Shown here piece after piece: positions 16,790 to 27,538 of a stretch of 54,805 nucleotides of DNA (positions are counted from its first letter, which is position 1; every line of letters begins with the position of its first letter). The stretch is from Clostridium thailandense (lineage in GTDB: Bacteria; Bacillota; Clostridia; Clostridiales; Clostridiaceae), in assembly GCF_019207025.1 (NCBI RefSeq), contig NZ_JAEEGC010000022.1, positions 1 through 54,805 of the forward strand, read 5' to 3'. The notes below the pieces were generated by a model. The model saw only the letters and a list, made by a program, of their open reading frames with translations, made no database searches and was not told where the DNA came from. Both the position numbers and the translations under genes were made by a program.

Positions 16790-19700
16790 ATGGCTTTAGA
16801 TAAAAACTTGAAAAAAATCATGATATTAGGTTCTGGTCCAATAATAATAGGTCAAGCAGCTGAATTTGACTATTCTGGGACGCAGGCATGTAAAGCAGTA
16901 AAAGAAGAGGGAATAGAAACTATTCTTATAAATAGCAATCCAGCAACTATAATGACAGATAGTCATATAGCAGATAAGGTGTATATTGAACCGCTGACCG
17001 TTGAATGTATATCTAAAATTTTAGAAAAAGAAAAACCAGACGGAATATTAGCGGGATTTGGAGGACAAACGGCACTTAATCTTGCTATGAAGTTAAAACT
17101 AGAGGGTATACTAGATAAGTATGAAGTAAAACTTTTAGGAATAAATAGTGAAGCTATAAAAAAAGCGGAAGACAGAGAAGAATTTAAGAAGTTAATGATA
17201 GATACAAATCAGCCTATACCAATGAGTATTATAGCTACGACTGTAGATCAATGTGTTGAATTTGTAAATAAATATGGCTTTCCTGTAATAATAAGACCAG
17301 CATATACTTTAGGTGGAACTGGCGGAGGAATAGCAGAAAATATGGATGAGCTTCTTGAAATATGTGATTTAGGAATAAAGATGAGCCCAATAGGCCAAAT
17401 ACTTTTAGAACAAAGTGTGGCTGGGTGGAAGGAACTTGAGTATGAGGTAATAAGAGATGGCAAAGATAACTGCATTATAATTTGTAATATGGAAAATATT
17501 GATCCTGTTGGAATTCACACAGGTGATAGTATAGTAGTAGCTCCATCCCAAACACTCAGAGACAAGGAGTACCACATGCTTAGAAAGGCTGCTATAGACA
17601 TAATCAGAAGCTTAAAAATAGAGGGTGGTTGTAATATACAATTTGCACTAGATCCAGATAGCAGTAATTATGTAGTCATAGAAGTTAATCCAAGAGTTAG
17701 TCGTTCCAGTGCTTTGGCTTCTAAAGCTACGGGATATCCCATTGCTAAGATTGCAGCTAAAATAGCAATTGGATATAGTTTGGATGAACTTAAAAACTAT
17801 GTTACAGGTAATTCAAGTGCTTGCTTTGAGCCAACATTAGACTATGTAGTAACTAAGATACCAAAATGGCCTTTTGATAAATTCGGTAATGCTGAAAGAA
17901 TATTAGGTACACAAATGAAGGCAACAGGAGAAGTAATGGCGATAAGCAGAAATTTTGAAAGTTCACTTCTTAAGGCGGTAACTTCACTAGATGGAAAGTT
18001 TTCTGGACTTAGAATTAACAAAATGGCTGAGTTAAGTAAAGTCGAAATTATAGAAAAAATACAAATGCAGGATGATCAAAGGATTTTCGCTGTAGCTGAA
18101 GGCTTTAGGAAAGGAATGACAGTAGATGAACTTCATAATATTACTAAAATAGATAAGTGGTTCTTAAATGGTATAAGTAATATCGTTACTATGGAAAAAA
18201 GATTGCAGAATGAAAGACTAGATGAAAAACTTTTATATGAGGCAGAAGCTATAGGATTTATTGACGAGGAAATACATGAATTTACAGGAGCAACAAAGGA
18301 ACAAGTTGAAAAGATAAGAGAAGAAAATGGTATCTATCCAGTATATAAAATGGTTGATACCTGCAGTGGAGAGTTTGAGGCTCAGACTCCATACTATTAT
18401 TCCTGTTATGAAGAAGAAGATGAAAATATAATATCAGAGGATAAAAAGATACTTGTAATAGGTTCAGGTCCAATAAGAATAGGACAAGGAATAGAATTTG
18501 ATTACAGTTGTGTACATGGAGTATGGGGAATAAAAGAAGCAGGATATAAGGCTATTATAATAAATAATAATCCGGAAACAGTTAGCACCGATTTTGACAT
18601 TGCAGATAAATTATATTTTGAACCACTGCATATAGATGATGTTATGAATGTAGTTAACAGAGAAAAGGTAGAAGGAGTTATAGTACAACTTGGAGGCCAA
18701 ACGTCTATAAATATAGCACAAAAGCTTTATGAAAGAGGAGTAAACATTCTAGGAACATCCTTTGAATCTATAGATTTGGCAGAGGATAGAGATAAGTTTA
18801 GAAAATTTTTGGAAGAGTTAAACATTCCATCACCTAAAGGAACTGCTGTTACTAATATAGAGGAAGCATATGAAGCAGTAAAACAATTAGGTTATCCTGT
18901 AGTAGTAAGACCCTCTTATGTAATAGGCGGGCGTGCAATGGAAGTAGTTTATGATAAGAATTCACTCGAGAAATATATGAAAGAAGCCGTTAAGCTTTCG
19001 TCAGAACATCCAGTATTGGTAGATAAATATATAAAAGGAGTGGAAATAGAGGTAGATGCTATTGCAGATGGAGAAGACTTGTTGATGCCTGGTATAATGG
19101 AGCATATTGAAAGAACAGGGGTTCATTCAGGTGATAGTATAACAGTATATCCTTATATAAGCTTAACAGAAGATACAATTAAAACACTTGTAGAATATAC
19201 TAAAAAAATTGCTAAAGGCTTAAATATAATAGGACTTGTAAATATACAATATGTGTTTGATGGCAGCGATGTATATGTAATAGAAGTAAATCCTAGAGCA
19301 TCTAGAACTGTACCTATATTAAGTAAAGTAACAGGTGTACCTATGGTTAAGATTGCTATAGAAACAATGCTAGGTAATAAGCTTAAGGATCTTCAATATG
19401 GAACAGGATTATTAGAGAACAAGAACTTCTTTGCTGTAAAGGTTCCTGTATTCTCAGGAGAAAAGCTTGTGGATGCGGATATATATTTAGGACCAGAGAT
19501 GAAATCCACAGGAGAAGTTCTTGGAGTAGATAAAATTTTAGATAAAGCTTTATACAAAGGTTTTAGTGCATCAGGAATCAATATAGTTACAGAGGGTAAT
19601 GTATATGTATCTCTTAAAGATGTAGATAAAGAAGAAGGTATAGAGATATTGAAAAGCTATATTAGATTAGGATTTAAAGTTTATGCTTCAGAAAAAACAG

Positions 19701-19978
19701 GGGAATGTTTAATACAACACGGAATAAAGTGTGATACTATAGATATAGAAGAGGTCATAGATTTAGTTGGTAAGGGAAAAATAAGCATAGTAATTAATAC
19801 GCCAACAAAAGGAAATAATCCTGAGAGTGCTGGTTTTAAGTTAAGACGTAAAGCCGCAGAATATAGGGTACCTGTTTTTACTTGTATAGATACTGCAAAA
19901 GTATTTTTGAAAGCTGTAGAAGTTAAAAAAGGTAATATAGAGATAGAGTACAATACAATTAATGAATATTTAAATTAA
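16790..19978 (+). CDS. carB: Carbamoyl-phosphate synthase, large subunit
   Basis: Makes carbamoyl phosphate from bicarbonate, two ATP and ammonia tunnelled from CarA. The 1062-residue protein shows the duplicated ATP-grasp structure: SGPIIIGQAAEFDYSG near the N-terminus and SGPIRIGQGIEFDYS near residue 560, with paired EVNPRVSRSSALASK and EVNPRASRTVPILSK. The C-terminal MGS-like regulatory domain starts around residue 930 (GFKVYASEKTGECLI), where UMP and ornithine act in E. coli. GGAGG precedes ATG 16790. A strong terminator follows. Confidence 0.97.
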   Translation: MALDKNLKKIMILGSGPIIIGQAAEFDYSGTQACKAVKEEGIETILINSNPATIMTDSHIADKVYIEPLTVECISKILEKEKPDGILAGFGGQTALNLAMKLKLEGILDKYEVKLLGINSEAIKKAEDREEFKKLMIDTNQPIPMSIIATTVDQCVEFVNKYGFPVIIRPAYTLGGTGGGIAENMDELLEICDLGIKMSPIGQILLEQSVAGWKELEYEVIRDGKDNCIIICNMENIDPVGIHTGDSIVVAPSQTLRDKEYHMLRKAAIDIIRSLKIEGGCNIQFALDPDSSNYVVIEVNPRVSRSSALASKATGYPIAKIAAKIAIGYSLDELKNYVTGNSSACFEPTLDYVVTKIPKWPFDKFGNAERILGTQMKATGEVMAISRNFESSLLKAVTSLDGKFSGLRINKMAELSKVEIIEKIQMQDDQRIFAVAEGFRKGMTVDELHNITKIDKWFLNGISNIVTMEKRLQNERLDEKLLYEAEAIGFIDEEIHEFTGATKEQVEKIREENGIYPVYKMVDTCSGEFEAQTPYYYSCYEEEDENIISEDKKILVIGSGPIRIGQGIEFDYSCVHGVWGIKEAGYKAIIINNNPETVSTDFDIADKLYFEPLHIDDVMNVVNREKVEGVIVQLGGQTSINIAQKLYERGVNILGTSFESIDLAEDRDKFRKFLEELNIPSPKGTAVTNIEEAYEAVKQLGYPVVVRPSYVIGGRAMEVVYDKNSLEKYMKEAVKLSSEHPVLVDKYIKGVEIEVDAIADGEDLLMPGIMEHIERTGVHSGDSITVYPYISLTEDTIKTLVEYTKKIAKGLNIIGLVNIQYVFDGSDVYVIEVNPRASRTVPILSKVTGVPMVKIAIETMLGNKLKDLQYGTGLLENKNFFAVKVPVFSGEKLVDADIYLGPEMKSTGEVLGVDKILDKALYKGFSASGINIVTEGNVYVSLKDVDKEEGIEILKSYIRLGFKVYASEKTGECLIQHGIKCDTIDIEEVIDLVGKGKISIVINTPTKGNNPESAGFKLRRKAAEYRVPVFTCIDTAKVFLKAVEVKKGNIEIEYNTINEYLN

Positions 19979-19980
19979 GA

Positions 19981-20018
19981 AAATGACATCTCATGCTTTT
20001 AATGAGATGTCATTTTTT
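19981..20018 (+). terminator. Terminator after carB
   Basis: AAATGACATCTCAT pairs with ATGAGATGTCATTT around GCTTTTA and is followed by T residues, directly after the carB stop. It marks the end of the pyrimidine locus. Confidence 0.94.
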
Positions 20019-20200
20019 AATTTTTGCTAAAACTATCAGAAATTTAAGATTTGTAAAAAATTATACTATTTTTCATTCTTTTGAGTTATAATAAATATGA
20101 ATTGCCGTAGAACAATAATATTTGTATTGTCAAGATGGAATTTATAAAATATATTGAGTTGAGCATAAATATCACTTGTATTAAACAGGAGGGAGTAAGA

Positions 20201-20980
20201 ATGGCAAAACCAAGTATATTCAGTAAGGATTATGAAAAAAGAATGCGAGTAAGAAAAAAAAGAATAGTCTTTGCAGTTTTAATATTAGTTGTCCTAGTTA
20301 TATTTGCAACAATCTATATTAGAGGCATATTTAAAAACTTTACAGGAAACACAAACAACGTAAAAAGTAATGTTGTTTCAAATAAAAATGAAACTAAAGA
20401 TTCTAATGTAACTAAACAGCAAACTACTACCCCAAATAAGGAAGAAAAGAAAGAACAGCAGTATAATATTCAGTTAAGTGATGGAACCAATGTAAATGCT
20501 GTTTATGAAACTAAAAATAATGAAAAAACCTTTAAAAATGTCTCGCCAGCTGAAAGTAATGTATTTTATAGTATAAGCCCAAATAGTAAAAGTATGGTTT
20601 TGCTTGACAGCAAAGCACAAAGTATTATTTTATTAGATATAGATGGAAATAAGCAGGATATAACAAATCCTAAGTATGTATCAACTAATGGAACAGAGAT
20701 AACTAAAGAATCACAATTATCAGCACAACCTGACTACATGTGGTGTTCTTCTCCAAGATTTGTAAGTGATGATAAAATTGCATACATAAGTCAGTTACCA
20801 TGGATTGGCAAAAACACTAAATATATATGGACTGAAAATATAAAAGATAAAACTCATTCTTTAATTCAGGGAATTGAAGGTGAGGACATAAAGTTTGATA
20901 AAATAACAGATAAAGGACTTACTGTAATTATAGATGGAAAAACTATGTATTTAACTTCAAATGATAGTATTTCAGAATAG
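20201..20980 (+). CDS. Single-pass membrane-anchored protein of unknown function
   Basis: A 259-residue protein starting at ATG 20201 after AGGAGGGAG. A positively charged N-terminus (EKRMRVRKKR) is followed by one transmembrane helix (IVFAVLILVVLVIFATIYI), so the rest faces outside. Next comes an Asn/Thr/Lys-rich linker of about 60 residues (NNVKSNVVSNKNETK...). The C-terminal domain has short repeated beta-strand patterns (SMVLLDSKAQSIILLDIDG, IAYISQLPWIGKNTKYIWT) resembling blades of a beta-propeller. I do not recognise a named family. It sits in front of the epimerase-like gene and tig without obvious linkage. Confidence 0.75.
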   Translation: MAKPSIFSKDYEKRMRVRKKRIVFAVLILVVLVIFATIYIRGIFKNFTGNTNNVKSNVVSNKNETKDSNVTKQQTTTPNKEEKKEQQYNIQLSDGTNVNAVYETKNNEKTFKNVSPAESNVFYSISPNSKSMVLLDSKAQSIILLDIDGNKQDITNPKYVSTNGTEITKESQLSAQPDYMWCSSPRFVSDDKIAYISQLPWIGKNTKYIWTENIKDKTHSLIQGIEGEDIKFDKITDKGLTVIIDGKTMYLTSNDSISE

Positions 20981-21038
20981 AATACAGATTTTATATAAAA
21001 AAATTGTTATTTTTTATTTTTGAATTTTGGAGGTAAGG

Positions 21039-21821
21039 ATGGAAATAGGGTTATCATCAGCTAGCTTTTATCCCAATTTAAATATAGAAGACACCATAAG
21101 TTTAATGAAAAAATTAGGTTTTGATGTAGGAGAATTATTTTTAAATACTGCAAGTGAATATGATGAAGAATTTATAAAGCTATTAATAGAAGAAAAAGAT
21201 AAAAGCAATTTTAGAATTAATTCTGTTCATGGATTTTCATCATCTTTTGAACCTTTTCTATTTGATGTCTATAAAAGAAGAAGAGATGATATGTTTATAT
21301 ATTTTAAAAAGATATGTAAAGCTGCTAAAAGGTTAGGAGCACAATCCTATACATTTCATGGTATGAGATATCAAAAATCAAAGTATATTAATTTAAAGTT
21401 TATAGTTCAGGTATATAACGAGTTAATATATACTGCTATGGAGGAAGGAATAAAGCTTTCTCAAGAAAATGTTTCATGGTGCATGTCTTCTGACATTGAC
21501 TTTTTAAAAATGCTTAAAGAGGAGTGTAAGTACCCAATACACTTTACTTTTGATATAAAACAGTCATATAAAGCAGGAATTGAACCTGAAAAATATATAG
21601 ATATTATGGGTAGAGATATAATAAATCTTCATATAAATGATAGGGATGATGTGAATTTATGTTTATTACCTGGAAAAGGAAATGTTAACTACAAGAAATT
21701 ATTTAAAAAATTAAAGGAAAATGAGTATAATGGAATAGGAATAATTGAGGTTTATAGCGACAATTATTCAAATTATGATGAATTGACAAATGCAAAAAAA
21801 ATTTTAACAAGTTATTTTTAA
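21039..21821 (+). CDS. Sugar-phosphate isomerase/epimerase (xylose isomerase-like TIM barrel)
   Basis: A 260-residue protein of the AP endonuclease 2/xylose isomerase-like superfamily. Barrel strands with metal-ligand-type residues are visible: EIGLSSASFYPN at the start, VHGFSS, YTFHGMRYQ, SQENVSW, FTFDIKQS, NLHINDRDD and GIIEVYSD. The last part matches the usual Glu/His/Asp/Glu metal set. I chose ATG 21039, with GGAGG just upstream; a TTG at 21027 lies inside that site. The substrate cannot be deduced. It is likely monocistronic before tig. Confidence 0.8.
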   Translation: MEIGLSSASFYPNLNIEDTISLMKKLGFDVGELFLNTASEYDEEFIKLLIEEKDKSNFRINSVHGFSSSFEPFLFDVYKRRRDDMFIYFKKICKAAKRLGAQSYTFHGMRYQKSKYINLKFIVQVYNELIYTAMEEGIKLSQENVSWCMSSDIDFLKMLKEECKYPIHFTFDIKQSYKAGIEPEKYIDIMGRDIINLHINDRDDVNLCLLPGKGNVNYKKLFKKLKENEYNGIGIIEVYSDNYSNYDELTNAKKILTSYF

Positions 21822-22012
21822 AGTGAAAAAGTAATTGTAAAAATTATGTTTTTTGGTATATAATTATTAATACAGAAATTCTTATTACACATTAATATTT
21901 AAATATATTATAAAAAGTTATAAGATACAGTAACATATGTTAATAATTCTAAATGTATGTTATAATAATATGGTTAACAATAAGTGTGAACGTGATTAGG
22001 AGGAATAATGCA

Positions 22013-23305
22013 ATGAACGTTAAGATGGAAAAAATAGAAAACAATGTAGTAAAACTAGAAATAACAGTTACAGCAGACAAGTTTAATGAAGCTATGAAAA
22101 AGGCATTTGCTAAAAATGCTAAAAAGTTCAATATACCAGGCTTTAGAAAAGGTAAAGCACCAATGAACATAATAAAGAAATATTATGGTGAAGGAGTATT
22201 CTATGAAGATGCCATAAATTTCTGTTGTGATGATACATATCCAATAGCAATAAGTGAAAATAACATAAAACCAGTTGATTATCCAGAAATAGATATAGTT
22301 CAAGTTGGTGAAGGAAAAGATTTCATATACACAGCTAAAGTTGTAATAGTTCCAGAAGTAGAACTAGGAGAATATAAAGGATTAGAAGTTAAGAAACCTG
22401 TATACGAAGTAAAAGAAGAAGAAGTAGAAAATGAATTAAAGTCAATGCAGCAAAAAAACGCCAGAGTAGAAACAAAAGAAGATGGAAGTGTTGAAAAAGG
22501 AGATATTGCTGTAATAGACTTTAAGGGCTTTGTAGAAGATAAAGCTTTTGAAGGTGGAGAAGGAACTGATTATGAACTAGAAATTGGTTCAGGAACTTTT
22601 ATAGATAACTTTGAAGATCAATTGGTAGGATTGAAGAAAGGTGAAGAAAAAGACGTAAAAGTTAAATTCCCTGAAGAATATGGCAGAGAAGACCTAAATG
22701 GAAAAGAAGCCCTTTTCAAAGTTACAGTTAAAGATATAAAAGCAAAGGAATTACCAGCATTAGATGATGAATTTGCAAAAGAAGTTTCAGAATTTGATAC
22801 TATTGAAGAAGTTAAAGCTGATATAAAGAAGAAAATGCAAGAAGCAAATGAATTAAGAGCAAAAAGAGAATATGAAGAAGCAGTTATAGATGCAGTTTGC
22901 GGAAACGCAAAAATTGACATACCAAGTGTTATGATTGATAAAGAAACAGATAATATGATTAAAGATTTAGAGATGAGATTGAAATATCAAGGATTGGATC
23001 TACAAACATATTACCAATATACAAATAACACTGAAGAAAAAGTAAGAGAATATATGAAAGAAACAGCTGAAAAGAGAGTAAAAACTGATTTAATAATTGA
23101 AGAAATAGCTAAAAAAGAAAATATAGATGCTACTGAAGAAGAATTATTAGCAAGAGCAACAGAAATGGCAAAACAATATGGTAGCAAGGAATTAGAGAAA
23201 ACTGCTAAATTGATACTTGATTCACAAAAGAACTACTTAAAAGTAGATGTAGTTAATGAAAAAGTTATAAAAATGTTAGTAGAAAATACTAAAGATATAG
23301 CATAA
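22013..23305 (+). CDS. tig: Trigger factor
   Basis: Ribosome-associated chaperone and peptidyl-prolyl isomerase that meets nascent chains. The N-terminal ribosome-binding domain contains the signature GFRKGKAP (about residues 43-50). The FKBP-type domain follows from about 150 ([42 protein letters not shown]), then the helical C-terminal chaperone domain. The 430-residue length is standard. ATG 22013 has AGGAGG nine bases upstream. A promoter with TTGTAA and TATAAT (18-base spacer) lies at about 21835-21864. It is placed before clpP and clpX, the classical order. Confidence 0.97.
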   Translation: MNVKMEKIENNVVKLEITVTADKFNEAMKKAFAKNAKKFNIPGFRKGKAPMNIIKKYYGEGVFYEDAINFCCDDTYPIAISENNIKPVDYPEIDIVQVGEGKDFIYTAKVVIVPEVELGEYKGLEVKKPVYEVKEEEVENELKSMQQKNARVETKEDGSVEKGDIAVIDFKGFVEDKAFEGGEGTDYELEIGSGTFIDNFEDQLVGLKKGEEKDVKVKFPEEYGREDLNGKEALFKVTVKDIKAKELPALDDEFAKEVSEFDTIEEVKADIKKKMQEANELRAKREYEEAVIDAVCGNAKIDIPSVMIDKETDNMIKDLEMRLKYQGLDLQTYYQYTNNTEEKVREYMKETAEKRVKTDLIIEEIAKKENIDATEEELLARATEMAKQYGSKELEKTAKLILDSQKNYLKVDVVNEKVIKMLVENTKDIA

Positions 23306-23316
23306 TATATTAAAGG

Positions 23317-23350
23317 GTTAATTGCCAGGAATTTTTCTGGCAATTAATTT
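23317..23350 (+). terminator. Terminator after tig
   Basis: TTAATTGCCAG pairs with CTGGCAATTAA around GAATTTTT and is followed by TTTT. It separates tig from clpP, which has its own AT-rich promoter region containing ATATAATTT. Confidence 0.85.
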
Positions 23351-23440
23351 TAAATTAATATATATTTTAAAATTATGATATAATTTAATTTTAAATGGGT
23401 AAAATCACTTAGTGTGAGGATTAAAAAGGAGGAGAGATTT

Positions 23441-24025
23441 ATGAGTTTAGTACCAGTAGTTGTTGAACAAACTAATAGGGGAGAAAGATCTTATGATATT
23501 TATTCTAGACTTTTAAAAGATAGAATAGTTATGTTAAGTGAAGAGGTTAATGACGTTACTGCAAGTTTAGTTGTAGCACAATTATTATTTTTAGAAGCAG
23601 AAGACCCGGATAAGGATATACATCTATACATAAATAGTCCAGGAGGATCTATAACATCAGGAATGGCAATTTATGACACTATGCAGCATATAAAGCCTGA
23701 TGTCTCCACTATATGTATAGGAATGGCTGCTTCAATGGGTGCATTTTTACTTGCAGCAGGTGCAAAAGGAAAAAGATTCTCATTACCAAATGCTGAGATA
23801 ATGATACACCAACCTCTTGGAGGATTCCAAGGTCAAGCAACAGATATAGGAATTCATGCTGATAGAATTCTAAAAATAAAGAAAAAGTTAAATACTATAT
23901 TAAGTGAAAGAACAGGTCAGCCGCTTGAAAAGGTTGAAAGAGATACTGAAAGAGACAATTTTATGGAAGCTGATGAGGCTAAGAACTATGGCTTAATAGA
24001 TGAAGTGATTGTAAAAAGAAAATAA
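23441..24025 (+). CDS. clpP: ATP-dependent Clp protease, proteolytic subunit
   Basis: Serine peptidase that forms a double heptamer and degrades proteins fed by ClpX or other Clp ATPases. The catalytic triad is at the canonical positions: Ser98 in GMAASMGAF, His123 in MIHQPLGG, Asp172 in ERDNFM. At 194 residues it has standard length. I chose ATG 23441, preceded by AAGGAGGAGAG, over the upstream GTG-type start at 23414. It is 19 bases before clpX and is presumably co-transcribed with it. Confidence 0.98.
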   Translation: MSLVPVVVEQTNRGERSYDIYSRLLKDRIVMLSEEVNDVTASLVVAQLLFLEAEDPDKDIHLYINSPGGSITSGMAIYDTMQHIKPDVSTICIGMAASMGAFLLAAGAKGKRFSLPNAEIMIHQPLGGFQGQATDIGIHADRILKIKKKLNTILSERTGQPLEKVERDTERDNFMEADEAKNYGLIDEVIVKRK

Positions 24026-24044
24026 CCTTTAGTGAGGTGTGATG

Positions 24045-25334
24045 ATGGCCAAAATTGATGATAAAAAACAACTAAAATGTTCATTCTGTGGCAAGACTCA
24101 AGATCAGGTTAGAAGACTCATAGCAGGGCCAGGGGTATATATTTGTGATGAATGTATAGAACTATGCTCAGAGATAATAAGTGATGAATTTGAAGAAGAT
24201 GTTCAAGTAGATATGAGTTCTCTTCCAAAGCCTGTAGAAATAAAAGGTTACCTTGACCAATATGTAATAGGTCAGGATGATGCCAAAAAATCCCTATCAG
24301 TAGCAGTTTATAATCATTATAAGAGAATTAATTCCAATTCCAATAATGATGATGTAGAACTTCAAAAAAGTAATATACTACTATTAGGACCAACAGGATC
24401 AGGAAAAACCCTTTTAGCTCAAACTTTAGCTAAGTTTTTAAATGTTCCATTTGCAATTGCGGATGCAACAACTTTGACAGAAGCTGGATATGTTGGAGAA
24501 GATGTTGAGAATATACTTTTAAAGCTTATTCAAAATGCGGATTACGATATAGAAAGAGCTGAAAGAGGAATAGTATATATAGATGAAATAGATAAGATAG
24601 CAAGAAAGTCAGAAAATCCATCTATAACAAGAGACGTTTCAGGTGAAGGTGTACAGCAAGTATTGTTAAAAATACTTGAAGGTACAGTTGCATCAGTACC
24701 GCCACAAGGTGGAAGAAAACATCCGCATCAGGAATTTATTCAGATAAACACTACTAACATACTATTTATTTGTGGTGGTGCTTTTGACGGAATAGAAAAA
24801 ATCATAGAAAGAAGAACAAGAATAAGCACATTAGGTTTTGGAGCTACTATACAGTCTAAAACAGAAAAAGATGTAGGTAAGGTTTTAGGTGAAATAATGC
24901 CAGGAGATCTTTTGAAATTTGGACTTATTCCTGAATTTGTTGGAAGACTTCCAATAGTAGTAACTCTTGCAGCGTTAGATAGACCTGCTCTAATTAGTAT
25001 TTTAAAAGAACCAAAAAATGCGCTTGTTAAGCAGTATAAAAAGCTTTTTGAAATAGATAATGTTGAGCTTGAATTCTTAGATGATGCATTAGAAGCAATA
25101 GCTGACGAAGCATTAAAAAGAAATACTGGAGCTAGAGGACTTAGAGCTATAATAGAAGATACTATGAAGGATATTATGTTTGATATTCCTACTAGAGAAG
25201 AAATTGCAAAAGTAATAGTTAATAAAGAAACTGTTAATACAAAAGAACCAGTTCTCATTGAGGCTGAAGGTGAAAAAAGAACACCCTTAAAGGTGAAGAA
25301 GTCCAGAAATCGAAAAGGTTCAGAGACGGCATAA
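24045..25334 (+). CDS. clpX: ATP-dependent Clp protease, ATP-binding subunit ClpX
   Basis: AAA+ unfoldase that delivers tagged proteins to ClpP. The N-terminal zinc-binding domain has Cys12, Cys15, Cys34 and Cys37 (CSFC...CDEC). Walker A GPTGSGKT is at about 115-122, Walker B IVYIDEID follows, and the ClpP-contact loop IGF-type segment appears as LGFGA. Length 429 is normal. Three adjacent start codons (GTG 24039, ATG 24042, ATG 24045) are possible; ATG 24045 gives the best spacing from GTGAGG. A terminator follows the gene. Confidence 0.97.
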   Translation: MAKIDDKKQLKCSFCGKTQDQVRRLIAGPGVYICDECIELCSEIISDEFEEDVQVDMSSLPKPVEIKGYLDQYVIGQDDAKKSLSVAVYNHYKRINSNSNNDDVELQKSNILLLGPTGSGKTLLAQTLAKFLNVPFAIADATTLTEAGYVGEDVENILLKLIQNADYDIERAERGIVYIDEIDKIARKSENPSITRDVSGEGVQQVLLKILEGTVASVPPQGGRKHPHQEFIQINTTNILFICGGAFDGIEKIIERRTRISTLGFGATIQSKTEKDVGKVLGEIMPGDLLKFGLIPEFVGRLPIVVTLAALDRPALISILKEPKNALVKQYKKLFEIDNVELEFLDDALEAIADEALKRNTGARGLRAIIEDTMKDIMFDIPTREEIAKVIVNKETVNTKEPVLIEAEGEKRTPLKVKKSRNRKGSETA

Positions 25335-25380
25335 ACTTGGTTTTTGCAATTACCTGATGCTTAGTAATTGAATAAATAAA

Positions 25381-25415
25381 AAAGAGAGGAGTTTCTTGAC
25401 TCCTCTCTTTTTACT
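25381..25415 (+). terminator. Terminator after clpX
   Basis: AAAGAGAGGAGT pairs with ACTCCTCTCTTT around TTCTTG, with T-rich ends. A smaller hairpin, CAATTAC/GTAATTG, lies just before it at 25347-25370. Confidence 0.93.
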
Positions 25416-25514
25416 ATTCTGCAATTTAAGAGAATATAGTGTATAAAAGATGTGCATAATACTAATAAGATGAAATCTGAAAATACGATAAATCTTGGAG
25501 GGAGTTTTTAAAGT

Positions 25515-27194
25515 ATGATGTACATCTTAATAATCATTGAATTATTAGTTACAGTAGTTATGGGGATTTATTTTTTTAATGCATTAAAAGGCCAGCAATC
25601 GCGAAGAGTAATTGTAGATAGAGAAAATACCAAAGAAATGGAGAAGCTAAAAAAATTAAGAGCAATCAAACTAACAGAACCTTTAACAGAAAAAAGCAGA
25701 CCTACTACTTTTAATGAAATCATAGGTCAGGAGAAAGGTATAAAAGCACTGCAAGCTGCATTGTGTGGTCCAAATCCACAGCATGTTATAATATACGGGC
25801 CACCCGGTGTTGGAAAAACTGCAGCAGCAAGATTAGTATTAGAATATGCAAAGAAAAAAAAGGAATCGCCTTTCAATGAAAGTTCAAAGTTTATTGAAAT
25901 TGATGCAACTACGATAAGGTTTGATGATAGAGGAATAGCAGATCCTTTGATTGGTTCTGTTCATGACCCAATATATCAAGGAGCAGGACCCTTAGGTGTT
26001 GCAGGAATTCCTCAACCTAAAGCTGGTGCTGTAACAAAGGCACATGGTGGCATTCTGTTCATAGATGAAATAGGAGAACTCCATCCTATAGAAATGAATA
26101 AGTTACTTAAGGTATTGGAAGATAGGAAAGTGTTTCTAGATAGTTCTTATTATAACTCTTCTGACGATAGTATGCCTACATACATAAAAGATATTTTTGA
26201 TAATGGTCTTCCAGCAGATTTTAGACTAGTAGGGGCTACGACGAGAAACCCTGAAGAAATAGCTCCTGCATTAAGGTCAAGATGTGTAGAGATATTTTTT
26301 AGATCTTTGCTTCCAGAGGAAATTGAAGTTATAGCTAGAAATGCAGTAGATAAAATAGGATTTAATATAGAAGATAAAGCTTGTAATTTAATTGGTAAGT
26401 ATGCACAGAATGGAAGAGATGTAGTTAACTTAGTTCAACTTGCTTCTGGAATAGCGTTAAATGAGGAAAGAAATGAAATTTCCGTAAGTGATATAGAATG
26501 GGTGATAGAAAATGGTCAGTATTCTATAAGACCTGAAAAGAAGATTAGCGATAAGTCTTCTGTAGGGTATGTTAATGGTCTTGCCGTTTACGGAGCAAAT
26601 ATGGGAGCTTTAATGGAAGTTGAGGCTACTGCAAAGAAGATGAATATTAGAAGAGGCAACCTTAGAATAACTGGAATAATAGAAGAGGAAGAAATAAATA
26701 ATCAAAATAGAAGAATGAAAAGAAAAAGTACTGCTCGATGTTCTGTTGAAAATGTTTTAACTGTAATTGAAAAATTATTTAACCTGAATTGTGATGAATA
26801 CGACATACATGTGAATTTCTCAGGAGGAGTACCTGTAGACGGACCGTCAGCAGGTATTAGCATAGCTACGGCTGTATATAGTGCTATAAAAAATGTTCCC
26901 GTAAGTAACTATGTAGCTATGACTGGTGAAATATCTATACATGGAGATGTTAAGCCAATTGGTGGAGTAAATGCTAAAATTCAAGCAGCTAAGAAAGCAG
27001 GTGCAAGCATTGTTATAATTCCTAATGAAAATTGGCAGGATAGTTTTGCGCAAATAAATGGTGTGAAAGTTATACCTGTAAAGAATATAAGAGAAGTAAT
27101 TGATATAGCTATGGTAAAGGAAAAATTAGATAAACCAACTATTGAAATAGAATCTAATGTAGATGTATTATCAGCAGAATCACTAAACACTTAA
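25515..27194 (+). CDS. lonB: ATP-dependent protease LonB, membrane-anchored
   Basis: A 559-residue Lon-type protease without the long N-terminal substrate domain of LonA. An N-terminal transmembrane helix (YILIIIELLVTVVMGIYFF) anchors it. Walker A GPPGVGKT lies at about 95-102 and Walker B ILFIDEIGEL follows. The Ser-Lys dyad is Ser445 in DGPSAGIS and Lys488 in PIGGVNAK. In Bacillus LonB is made in the forespore under sigma F and sits next to lonA, as here. ATG 25515 or 25518 may start; GGAGGGAG lies about ten bases upstream. Confidence 0.93.
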   Translation: MMYILIIIELLVTVVMGIYFFNALKGQQSRRVIVDRENTKEMEKLKKLRAIKLTEPLTEKSRPTTFNEIIGQEKGIKALQAALCGPNPQHVIIYGPPGVGKTAAARLVLEYAKKKKESPFNESSKFIEIDATTIRFDDRGIADPLIGSVHDPIYQGAGPLGVAGIPQPKAGAVTKAHGGILFIDEIGELHPIEMNKLLKVLEDRKVFLDSSYYNSSDDSMPTYIKDIFDNGLPADFRLVGATTRNPEEIAPALRSRCVEIFFRSLLPEEIEVIARNAVDKIGFNIEDKACNLIGKYAQNGRDVVNLVQLASGIALNEERNEISVSDIEWVIENGQYSIRPEKKISDKSSVGYVNGLAVYGANMGALMEVEATAKKMNIRRGNLRITGIIEEEEINNQNRRMKRKSTARCSVENVLTVIEKLFNLNCDEYDIHVNFSGGVPVDGPSAGISIATAVYSAIKNVPVSNYVAMTGEISIHGDVKPIGGVNAKIQAAKKAGASIVIIPNENWQDSFAQINGVKVIPVKNIREVIDIAMVKEKLDKPTIEIESNVDVLSAESLNT

Positions 27195-27246
27195 CCTGTA
27201 ATTCATAATATAAAAATTATGCGAAGCAATAATTTTTATTAGAGTA

Positions 27247-27345
27247 CAGAGGACAGTTGACAGAGGACAATGAAGGAGGATTTTTCTCCGCTATGCTACG
27301 AAAAGCAACCTTCATTGTCCTCTGTCCTCTGTCAATTGTCCTCTG
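27247..27345. repeat. Inverted repeat built from AGAGGAC units, between lonB and lon
   Basis: The left arm 27247-27276 begins CAGAGGACAGTTGACAGAGG and ends AATGAAGG. The right arm 27309-27345 is its complement, except that it holds one additional 7-base AGAGGAC unit. The loop is about 32 bases. The transcript would form a hairpin of about 30 bp. A GTACAGAGGACA stretch at about 1965 shares the left end. There is no coding potential; it looks like a small mobile palindrome or a processed element. The rest of 27195-27538 is AT-rich leader sequence for lon. Confidence 0.9.
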
Positions 27346-27538
27346 AAAAAATTTTGCGTCGTATTATTTTTACTTTAAGAATTAAAATTTAAAGATATTA
27401 TATTAAAGAATTGAAATTGAATAATTGAAAAAAAACTATTTTATGGTTATAATATATTAGTCTAACTATATATAAAATTTATCTATTTTGTGAATAATTT
27501 AGTTTTTATTAATTATTTTTAGAAGTGAGGGGAAAAAT

